From: RHKX01 sp035759925
GTDB taxonomy: Bacteria; Actinomycetota; Thermoleophilia; Solirubrobacterales; 70-9
DNA: 48,011 nucleotides
Assembly: GCA_035759925.1 (NCBI GenBank)
Contig: DASTTY010000049.1
Span: 1 to 48,011, forward strand
Direction: 5' to 3'
Shown here: piece after piece, positions 42,382-48,011 of the stretch
How positions within the stretch are numbered: the stretch's first letter is position 1
Layout of the letters: each line of letters opens with the position of its first letter
The notes under the pieces: model-generated
The model's input: the letters and a program-made list of their open reading frames with translations, nothing else
Database searches by the model: none
What the model was told of the DNA's origin: nothing
Position numbers and translations under genes: made by a program

Positions 42382-43238
42382 CTCCGCCCCGGCTTCGGGA
42401 ACTGGGTCGCATTGAAGCGGTCCCAGACACGGTCGGGCATCAGGTGGCTCTGGCCGATCAGCAGGGTCGCCGAGGGGGTCACGTGGTAGCGGGTCCGCGG
42501 GCGCTTCGCCGACAGCGCCTTCTCGATCACCTTGGCGACGTCGTCCGGCTCGCCGCCGAGCAGCTTCAGCGGACCCTTTTCGTAGGCCTCGCTCGTCGCC
42601 TTCCCGACGCGGTGGTTGAAGTGCGCGTAGACGCCCTCCTCGTCCTCGTGCTGGTCGAGCGAGGCGACCGCTGCCTTGTCGAACTCGGTCCGGATCGCGC
42701 CCGGCTGGATGACGACGACGTCGATGCCGAATCCTTCGACCTCGTAACGGAGCGCGTCGGAGATCGCCTCGACTGCGTACTTGGTCGCGTGGTAGGCGCC
42801 GCCCCCGGGGAAGGTGAAGTTGGCGCCCATCGAGCTCAAGTTGACGATCCGGCCGTACCCCTTCGCCCGCATCCCCGGCAGGACGAGCTGGGTCATCCGG
42901 ACGAGCCCGAAGACGTTGGTCTCGAACTGCCGCCGGAGCGCCTCCATGGCGAGCGTCTCGATCGCGCCCGACTGCGAGTAACCGGCGTTGTTTACGAGCG
43001 AGTCGACGCCGCCCGCCTCCTCGTCGATCCGCGCGACGGCGGCCTCCATGGAGGCTTCGTCGGTGACGTCGAGCGCCATCGTCCGGCAGCCCTTCGCCTC
43101 GAGATCGGCGACGCTCGCGGGGTTCCGGGCGGTCGCGTAGACGCGGTGGCCGGCGGCGGCGAGGCGCTCGGCTGTGGCGCGCCCGATCCCGGTCGAGCAG
43201 CCGGTGATCAGGATCGTCTGTTCTGCGGGCATCTGCAT
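42378..43238 (-). CDS. Short-chain dehydrogenase/reductase
   Basis: Classical NAD(P)-dependent SDR of 286 residues. The cofactor site is ITGCSTGIGRATAERL, the structural NNAG is VNNAGYSQSG, the catalytic Ser lies in IVNLSSMGANF and the Tyr/Lys pair is YHATK. The ~90-residue C-terminal part (HRVGKATSEAYEKGP onward) is that of the SDR branch acting on retinol/steroid-like or long-chain alcohols. ATG at 43238 is preceded by a GGAGGAGG ribosome site 8 bases away; a second ATG at 43232 is possible. It overlaps the lipocalin-like gene by four bases (CTGA), so the two probably act on the same hydrophobic substrate (inference). Confidence 0.9.
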   Translation of the reverse strand: MQMPAEQTILITGCSTGIGRATAERLAAAGHRVYATARNPASVADLEAKGCRTMALDVTDEASMEAAVARIDEEAGGVDSLVNNAGYSQSGAIETLAMEALRRQFETNVFGLVRMTQLVLPGMRAKGYGRIVNLSSMGANFTFPGGGAYHATKYAVEAISDALRYEVEGFGIDVVVIQPGAIRTEFDKAAVASLDQHEDEEGVYAHFNHRVGKATSEAYEKGPLKLLGGEPDDVAKVIEKALSAKRPRTRYHVTPSATLLIGQSHLMPDRVWDRFNATQFPKPGRS

Positions 43239-43325
43239 CTGCCGCACCTCCTCCGTCGGTTCCGAACGACCTAGCCGCAGCAGGTTGTCAGCATCGGCGG
43301 CCCGGCGCCTGCCGGTGCCGTTCAT

Positions 43326-44141
43326 CTAGCGCCGGATCGTCACCGGCGTGCCGAGCGGCACGCCTTCGATCAGCGCCCGCAGATCGTCCTCGCCGCTGTG
43401 GACGCAGCCGGTCGAGTTGGCCTCGCCGAGCGGCTCCGAGGTCCCGTGGATCGCGATCCGGTTGCCGCCGCTCCACCCGGCCGGCAGGTTCGGCTGGGTG
43501 GCGCTGAGCGCAATCGCGCAGCAGCCGTAGACGGGATTGAGGCCGCCCTCGATCTCGTCGGTGATCGCGAAGTGCCCGGTCGGGGTCGGCGTGTCCGGGG
43601 CACCGATGCCGACGCTCCAGCGCCGCTCCAGCTTCTCGCCGCGGAACAGCTCCCCGCGCATCTCCGAGAGGTCGATGACGATCGACTGGCCGACGCTGTC
43701 GGTCGCGAGCCGGGACGAATCGAGCTTCACCCAGCCGAGCTTGCCGTTCGGGAGCAGCTCCGTCGGCACGCCGGCCCAGCGGCCGTGGCGCTCGGCGACC
43801 GCCAGCACGGTCGGCGAGCCGAACTCCGTGCTGTCGTCGAGCGTCGCGACGACGCTGCCGCCGGGGGCGTCGCGGAGCTCGACGGTCGCGCCGGGCCGGA
43901 CCGTGAGGATCGTCGTGTCGGGATCCGGCGCCGGTCGGCTCGAGCGCCTCGTCGCGCGCGAGTGGCGACGATCGCTGCCGGCCCGGTCCGCTTCGTGGGC
44001 GGGAACGGACGTCGCGGCCTCCGCCCGCGCTACCTCGCCGGTTGGCTCGCCGGCGGCCCCGATCGAGAGGACGAACGTGCCGAGCATCCCCACCAGGGCG
44101 ACGGTGAAGAGCAGGAAGAGGGGATGCTCGATCCGACGCAT
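43326..44141 (-). CDS. L,D-transpeptidase (YkuD domain), membrane-anchored
   Basis: Cell-wall cross-linking enzyme of 271 residues. A signal anchor lies at ~8-28, followed by a Pro/Arg-rich stretch, an SH3-like region (about 78-150, LTVRPGATVELRDAPGG) and the YkuD domain (about 150-270). The active site shows His232 in IAIHGTSEPLG and the nucleophile Cys246 in STGCVHS, where most relatives have Arg after the Cys-Val pair. It should form 3-3 peptide cross-links in peptidoglycan or attach proteins to it. A GGGGAGGG run directly abuts the ATG, unusually close for a ribosome site. Confidence 0.87.
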   Translation of the reverse strand: MRRIEHPLFLLFTVALVGMLGTFVLSIGAAGEPTGEVARAEAATSVPAHEADRAGSDRRHSRATRRSSRPAPDPDTTILTVRPGATVELRDAPGGSVVATLDDSTEFGSPTVLAVAERHGRWAGVPTELLPNGKLGWVKLDSSRLATDSVGQSIVIDLSEMRGELFRGEKLERRWSVGIGAPDTPTPTGHFAITDEIEGGLNPVYGCCAIALSATQPNLPAGWSGGNRIAIHGTSEPLGEANSTGCVHSGEDDLRALIEGVPLGTPVTIRR

Positions 44142-44274
44142 CCCTCCCCGCTTCGGCGAGCGGGGCCGTGGCCTGGAGCCCCGATGGTGGTGCTGGACGG
44201 AGATTGAAGGCCGGCTTGCAGGCCGGTCCGGTGCACCTGCGGGCCCACTCCCGACGCGGCGATCGACGGGCGGT

Positions 44275-44280
44275 TACAAA
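44275..44280 (+). promoter_or_regulatory. -10-like box upstream of the enoyl-CoA hydratase gene
   Basis: TACAAA, 7 nt before the ATG at 44288. The last base deviates from TANNNT, so support is weaker than for other genes. Confidence 0.4.
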
Positions 44281-44287
44281 TAGCCCG

Positions 44288-45208
44288 ATGAGCGAGAACG
44301 CGGACGGGCAGGCCGAGGGTTACGAGACCATCGTCTACGAGGTGGCCGGCCCGGTCGCGACGATCACCCTGAACCGGCCCGAGCACCTGAACACGATCGT
44401 GCCGCCGCTGCCCGACGAGGTCGAGGCGGCGGTTGCCGCCGCGACCGGCGACGATCGGGTCAAGACGATCGTCGTCCGCGGCGCCGGGCGCTCGTTCTGC
44501 GCCGGCTACGACTTCGGCGGCGGCTTCGAGCACTGGGACGAGCAGATCACGACCGACGGGCGCTGGGACCCGGGTAAGGACTTCGCGTTCGCGACGACGC
44601 CGTCGGCGTCGCCGACCCAGAAGCTGATGAGCATCTGGCGGACGCCGAAGCCGGTGATCGCGCAGGTCCACGGCTGGTGCGTCGGCGGCGGCAGTGACTT
44701 CGCGCTCTGCGCCGACCTCGTCGTCGCCTCCGAGGACGCCCGGATCGGCACTCCCTACAGCCGGATCTGGGGCGCCTACCTGTCGGGGATGTGGGTCTAT
44801 CGTCTCGGTCTCGCCCGCGCCAAGTACCACGCGCTGAGCGGCCGGCCGCTCTCGGGGCGCGAGGCCGCCGACGTCGAGCTGATCAACGAGGCGGTCCCGT
44901 TCGCGCGGCTCGAAGCCCGGGTCGCCGAGCTGGCCGCCGAGCTGGCCGCGATCCCGTCCTCGCAGCTCGCGGCGATGAAGCTGGTCGTCAACCACGCCTA
45001 CGAGAGCATGGGCCTCGCCTCGACGCAGACGCTCGGCCCGATCCTCGACGGCCTGATGCGGAACACGCCGGATGCGCTGCGGTTCGTCGAGACCGCCGAG
45101 CGCGACGGCGTCCGGGCTGCGATCACCGGCCGCGACGGGCCGTTCGGCGACTACAGCCAGGCCCCGGCCGACGAGCAGCCCGACCCGGACAACGTGATCG
45201 AGCCCTAG
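44288..45208 (+). CDS. Enoyl-CoA hydratase/isomerase family protein
   Basis: Crotonase-fold enzyme of 306 residues acting on acyl-CoA thioesters. Motifs: ITLNRPEHLNTI at the N-terminus, the oxyanion-hole segments GAGRSFCAGYDFGGGF and QVHGWCVGGGSDFALCADLVVAS, and GTPYSRIWGAYLSGMWVYRLG. The usual first catalytic glutamate position in GGG.x.A.x.CD is occupied by Ser-Asp-Phe, so it may be an isomerase or another crotonase activity rather than a hydratase (inference). About 40-50 residues longer than the usual 260, mainly from an insert after GYDFGGGFEHWDEQ. The ATG at 44288 follows a promoter-like box by seven bases. Confidence 0.88.
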   Translation: MSENADGQAEGYETIVYEVAGPVATITLNRPEHLNTIVPPLPDEVEAAVAAATGDDRVKTIVVRGAGRSFCAGYDFGGGFEHWDEQITTDGRWDPGKDFAFATTPSASPTQKLMSIWRTPKPVIAQVHGWCVGGGSDFALCADLVVASEDARIGTPYSRIWGAYLSGMWVYRLGLARAKYHALSGRPLSGREAADVELINEAVPFARLEARVAELAAELAAIPSSQLAAMKLVVNHAYESMGLASTQTLGPILDGLMRNTPDALRFVETAERDGVRAAITGRDGPFGDYSQAPADEQPDPDNVIEP

Positions 45209-45274
45209 GCCCGGCTCCTTCGGCATCGCGCCACTCGGGCCGCGGGGTCAAGGATCCGCTGGGAGAGGTCGCGT

Positions 45275-45350
45275 CCCAAACGTGGAGTTCACGGCCGCGG
45301 GAATGGCCGGCGTCACGAAAAGGTCGTATGCCGACCCGAACGTGGATTTC
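45275..45350. repeat. Imperfect direct repeat, two 16-nt copies
   Basis: Copies at 45275-45290 and 45335-45350 differ at two positions. They may be operator half-sites, remains of a small repeat family, or a decayed gene. Confidence 0.45.
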
Positions 45351-45467
45351 GACGTCAGCCCGGGAACGATTGACACGGAAAGGCACGGAGACGAGCGCAG
45401 GGCCCGAGCGTGCCGGGACCCGCGCGTACGCCGGCGCCGTCGACTCCCTATCAGCCAAGACCGCGCC

Positions 45468-45483
45468 CGCCCTGGGGAGGGCG
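45468..45483. terminator. GGGG-loop hairpin near the end of the DAHP synthase gene
   Basis: CGCCCT (45468-45473) and AGGGCG (45478-45483) pair around GGGG, about 60 bases downstream of the DAHP synthase stop on the minus strand. Confidence 0.4.
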
Positions 45484-45544
45484 CCGGGGTGGGAAAGGCC
45501 GACATTTCGGTGCAATGCAGCCCAGCGCGGCGGGGCTGTGCTGG

Positions 45545-46612
45545 TCAACCGCCGCGGCGGGTCCGCGCGGCGCCGTCGAGGCCGCGGAGAACGTCCACGG
45601 TCGTGTCCCAGGCCATGCACGCGTCGGTGACCGACATCCCGTAGGTCAGCGCCCCGTCCGGCTCCTGACGCCCGGCCTCGAGGAACGACTCGAGCATGAC
45701 ACCGACGATCGCGCCGTTGCCGGCGGCGACCTGGGCGGCGATGTCGGCGGCGACCGCCGGCTGGCGCTCGTGGTCCTTGCCGCTGTTGTCGTGGGAGGCG
45801 TCGATGATCACCCGCTCCGGCAGGCCGACGGCGCGAAGCCGCTCGATCGTGTCCGCGACCGACTCCGCGCCGTAGTTGGTCGTGCCGCGGCCGCCGCGGA
45901 GGATGATGTGGCAGTCGGCGTTGCCGGCGGTGCGGAGGATCGCCGAGCCGCCGCCGAGCTCGACGCCGGCGAACGAGTGCCGGGCCCCGGCCGCGCGGAG
46001 GGCATCGACGGCGACGCCGACGTTGCCGTCGGTCCGGTTCTTGAAGCCGATCGGCATCGACAGCCCGGATGCGAGCTGGCGGTGCGTCTGGCTCTCGGTC
46101 GTCCGGGCGCCGATCGCCCCCCAGGCGACGGTGTCGGCGATGTACTGCGGGGTGATCGGGTCGAGGTACTCGCAGCCGATCGGCAGGCCGATCTCGAGGA
46201 CCTCGAGCAGCAGCCGCCGGGCGGTCCGCAAACCGGCGTTGACGTCGCCGGAGTCGTCGAGGTGGGGATCGTTGATCAGGCCTTTCCATCCGGTCGTCGT
46301 CCGCGGCTTCTCGAAGTAGACGCGCATCACGACCAGCAGATCGGGGAGCCCCCGGGCGAGCGCCTCGAGGCGCCGCGCGTAATCGAGCGCGGCGACGGGA
46401 TCGTGGACGCTGCAGGGGCCGACGACGACGAGCAGGCGTGGATCCTCGCGATCGAGCACGGCCGTCACCTCGCTACGGCTGCGGACGACCCGCTCGGCCA
46501 GCTCGGAGCTGAGCGGGTACTCGGCGAGCAGCTCCTCCGGCGAGACCAGGGGCACCGTCTCCTCGATCCGGCGATCGTGGAGCGACTCGTTGCTGACCGG
46601 GGTCGTGGACAT
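45545..46612 (-). CDS. aroG: 3-deoxy-7-phosphoheptulonate (DAHP) synthase, class I
   Basis: First enzyme of the shikimate pathway, condensing phosphoenolpyruvate with erythrose 4-phosphate. At 355 residues it has the size and motifs of the E. coli AroF/G/H type (class I-alpha): LVVVGPCSVHD, RVYFEKPRTTTGWKGLINDP, EYLDPITPQYIAD, GARTTESQTHRQLASGLSMPIGFKN and IIDASHDNSGKDH. The C-terminal YGMSVTDACMAWD is conserved too. The N-terminal extension that binds feedback amino acids is present in this type, so aromatic feedback is expected. ATG at 46612, without an evident strong ribosome site; next to a spacer ending in a hairpin. The symbol names the family, not the isozyme. Confidence 0.93.
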   Translation of the reverse strand: MSTTPVSNESLHDRRIEETVPLVSPEELLAEYPLSSELAERVVRSRSEVTAVLDREDPRLLVVVGPCSVHDPVAALDYARRLEALARGLPDLLVVMRVYFEKPRTTTGWKGLINDPHLDDSGDVNAGLRTARRLLLEVLEIGLPIGCEYLDPITPQYIADTVAWGAIGARTTESQTHRQLASGLSMPIGFKNRTDGNVGVAVDALRAAGARHSFAGVELGGGSAILRTAGNADCHIILRGGRGTTNYGAESVADTIERLRAVGLPERVIIDASHDNSGKDHERQPAVAADIAAQVAAGNGAIVGVMLESFLEAGRQEPDGALTYGMSVTDACMAWDTTVDVLRGLDGAARTRRGG

Positions 46613-46647
46613 CGACCCGTAAGTCTCCCGAAGTCAAGCGGTGGGCG

Positions 46648-47616
46648 TCAGAGCGAGCGCAGCGCCGGCAGCAGCTCCTCCTCCGCCCAGGCGATGAACG
46701 CCTCCTGCTGCTCGCCGCCGATCTGGACCAGCGCGACCTGATCGAAGCCGGCTTCGAGATAGGGCTCGACCGCGGCGACGTGCGCGTCGACGTCGGGGCC
46801 GCAGGCGATCTGCTCGGCGACCTGGTCGGGTTCGACGAACTGCGTCGCGGCGTCGAAGGAGTCGGGGCCGGGGAGGTCGGCGTTGACGCCCCAGCCGAGG
46901 CCGAACCAGCGGAACTGCTCGTGGGCCCGGCGAACGGCCGCATCTCGATCGGTGTCGTAGGCGACGGCGACCTGGCCGACGCGCGGCTTGCCGGAGCCGC
47001 CTTCAGCATCGAACATCTCGCCGAGCTCGGCCTTCGGCTCGACGGCGATCATCAGATCGGCCCGGCGCCCGGCGATCCGGCAGGAGTCAGGACCGGAGAC
47101 GGCGACACCGATCGGGACCGGACGAGCGGGCGGATCCCAGAGCTTCGCCGTCTCGATGTCGTAGTGCTTGCTGCGGAAGTTGACGGGATCGCCGCCCTCG
47201 AGCAGGGCGGCGATGATCTCGACGGCCTCGTCGAGCATCTCGTGGCGGGTTCCGACCATCGGCCAGCCGCCGCCGACGACGTGCTCGTTCAGGTTCTCGC
47301 CGGCGCCGAGACCGAGCCGGAAGCGGTTGCCGGAGAGGATCTGCACGGTGGCGGCCTTCTGGGCGACGATCGCCGGGTGGTAACGACGGATCGGGCAGGT
47401 GACGTAGGTCATCAGGCCGATCCGCTCGGTCGCCTGAGCGGCGGCGCCGAGGACCGCCCATGCATACGGGGAGTGGCCCTGTTCGGCGAGCCACGGCTGG
47501 TAGTGATCGCTGATCACCGAGAAGTCGAAACCGGCGCGCTCGGCGGCGACGACGTCGCTGACGAGGCGGTCGGGCGGCGACTGCTCGCACATCATCGTGT
47601 AGCCGAACTCCGCCAA
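46648..47616 (-). CDS. F420-dependent LLM-class oxidoreductase (G6PDH-like)
   Basis: TIM-barrel oxidoreductase of 322 residues resembling F420-dependent glucose-6-phosphate dehydrogenase relatives. Diagnostic segments are FSVISDHYQPWLAEQGHSPYAWAVLGA, IGLMTYVTCPIRRYHPAIVAQKAATVQILSGNRFRLGLGAGENLNEHVVG and RRADLMIAVEP. Use of cofactor F420 is a family inference and fits an actinobacterium. The start is TTG at 47616, supported by a GGAGG ribosome site 4 bases upstream. It is divergent from a secreted-protein gene with a 141-bp spacer. Confidence 0.88.
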   Translation of the reverse strand: MAEFGYTMMCEQSPPDRLVSDVVAAERAGFDFSVISDHYQPWLAEQGHSPYAWAVLGAAAQATERIGLMTYVTCPIRRYHPAIVAQKAATVQILSGNRFRLGLGAGENLNEHVVGGGWPMVGTRHEMLDEAVEIIAALLEGGDPVNFRSKHYDIETAKLWDPPARPVPIGVAVSGPDSCRIAGRRADLMIAVEPKAELGEMFDAEGGSGKPRVGQVAVAYDTDRDAAVRRAHEQFRWFGLGWGVNADLPGPDSFDAATQFVEPDQVAEQIACGPDVDAHVAAVEPYLEAGFDQVALVQIGGEQQEAFIAWAEEELLPALRSL

Positions 47617-47620
47617 GGGA

Positions 47621-47625
47621 CCTCC
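47621..47625 (-). promoter_or_regulatory. Shine-Dalgarno sequence that fixes a TTG start
   Basis: GGAGG on the minus strand, 4 nt before the TTG at 47616. Confidence 0.45.
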
Positions 47626-47675
47626 GCTACCCGGTGTGCCGGCTCGAAAACGCGGGCGCCGGGGTGGCCGGATTC

Positions 47676-47688
47676 ACACCGCGGGTGT
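47676..47688. promoter_or_regulatory. Small inverted repeat in a divergent spacer
   Basis: ACACC-GCG-GGTGT, a near-palindrome between the F420-type oxidoreductase and the secreted-protein gene; a possible operator, unproven. Confidence 0.3.
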
Positions 47689-47757
47689 CTGTCCGAAGCG
47701 TCCCCGCGAGCAGATCATGGTCGTGCAAGTCCAAGCCACTCCCAAAGGAGATCGATC

Positions 47758-48011
47758 ATGTTCAAGAGCCCCCGCCTCCGCCGCCCGCTCGTCGCCCTCG
47801 CCGTCGCCGCCACCGCGCTCACCGCGATGGTCCCGGCGGCGCAGGCCGGCGGCCGGATCCCGAAGGCCGCCGCCAAGGCCGAGACCAAGGTCAACATCAA
47901 GGGCGAGGACGGCGACTACTACGGCTACGTCAAGAGCTCCGACGCCGACAACTGCGCGAACGGCCGCAAGGTCAAGGTCTTCAAGCAGCTCGGCTCCGTC
48001 CAGGATCCGAA
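47758..48011 (+). CDS. 5' part of a secreted protein gene (cut by the window end)
   Basis: Open frame of 84 codons running to the right edge. An AAAGGAG ribosome site (47744-47750) lies seven bases before the ATG. The product begins with a clear signal peptide: basic MFKSPRLRRP, hydrophobic LVALAVAATALTAMVP, cleavage near AAQAGG. The mature start is KVNIKGEDGDYYGYVKSSDADNCANGRKVKVFKQLG, a beta-rich pattern with a cysteine that recalls surface-exposed or carbohydrate-binding repeats of secreted actinobacterial proteins. No family is assigned because the gene is incomplete. Confidence 0.8.
   Translation, partial: MFKSPRLRRPLVALAVAATALTAMVPAAQAGGRIPKAAAKAETKVNIKGEDGDYYGYVKSSDADNCANGRKVKVFKQLGSVQDP

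Larger units (their letters stand above)
45209..45544. other. Convergent intergenic region with a 60-bp-spaced direct repeat
   Basis: 336 bp between the hydratase-like gene and the DAHP synthase gene. Two copies of a 16-nt sequence, CCCAAACGTGGAGTTC (45275-45290) and CCCGAACGTGGATTTC (45335-45350), match at 14 of 16 positions exactly 60 bp apart. A CGCCCT-GGGG-AGGGCG hairpin lies at 45468-45483. I see no convincing gene; an 85-codon frame on the minus strand lacks any domain. Confidence 0.5.

Noticed and set aside
45248..45505. 85-codon frame on the minus strand in the convergent spacer
   Set aside because: No domain, no ribosome site or promoter box, and an Arg-rich low-complexity start; more likely non-coding or a remnant.

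Overview
The window is about 48 kb of very GC-rich (roughly 70%), gene-dense bacterial chromosome. Gene content points to a high-GC actinobacterium, most likely of the Thermoleophilia/Solirubrobacterales type (inference). Pointers are an F420-type luciferase-like oxidoreductase, a mycobacterial Rv1683-like lipase/acyl-CoA synthetase fusion, DUF3159 and DUF6159 membrane proteins, a type III glutamine synthetase, and many genes that appear to be translated from leaderless mRNAs. I recognise about 43 protein genes (two cut by the window ends). I see no tRNA, rRNA, CRISPR array, insertion sequence or prophage. It reads as ordinary core/accessory chromosome rather than an island.

Layout. 0-6.9 kb: a cyclophilin-type isomerase faces a leftward run (rlmN, GNAT acetyltransferase, fructosamine-kinase-like protein, low-MW phosphatase), then a 988-residue hydrolase + AMP-binding fusion. 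7-9 kb: a secreted GH26-like protein and a TVP38/DedA-like membrane protein. 9-13.1 kb: a complete leftward polyamine-type ABC importer (potA-potD-potB-potC order). 13.2-15 kb: two divergent metallo-beta-lactamase-fold hydrolases. 15.2-18.7 kb: a fatty acid desaturase divergent from type III glutamine synthetase. 18.7-26.4 kb: DUF1330 protein, flavin monooxygenase, secreted M1 peptidase, a helical unknown, then a leftward luciferase-like / PatB-like / amidohydrolase operon, and a small membrane protein. 26.4-29.9 kb: a YbhN-like flippase coupled to a TetR regulator, and an ABC-2 exporter pair. 29.9-31.7 kb: DksA-like zinc protein, SprT-like metalloprotease and a Pol I-type 5'-3' exonuclease. 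31.7-38.4 kb: SCP2-alpha/beta hydrolase fusion, YCII protein, GT-C-like membrane protein, DUF3159 + EamA pair, EVE protein and a secreted lipase. 38.4-48 kb: ABC-F ATPase, DUF6159 protein, universal stress protein, lipocalin-like + SDR operon, L,D-transpeptidase, enoyl-CoA hydratase, DAHP synthase, F420-type oxidoreductase, and the start of a secreted protein.

Three patterns run through the window. (1) At least 15 genes have a TANNNT box 6-10 nt before the start codon and no Shine-Dalgarno sequence, as expected for leaderless transcripts; in one place (34992-35001) two divergent leaderless promoters share a 10-bp palindrome. (2) Adjacent genes repeatedly overlap by exactly four bases as NTGA (start codon fused to stop codon): ATGA, TTGA (three times), CTGA and possibly GTGA. 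Two genes probably start at CTG. (3) Most convergent gene pairs are separated by, or end in, a compact hairpin without a U-tract. I found no clear new defence or mobile system. The most unusual proteins are the Rv1683-like fusion with apparently substituted adenylation lysines, the SCP2-hydrolase fusion, and the cysteine-rich PotD-like lipoprotein.
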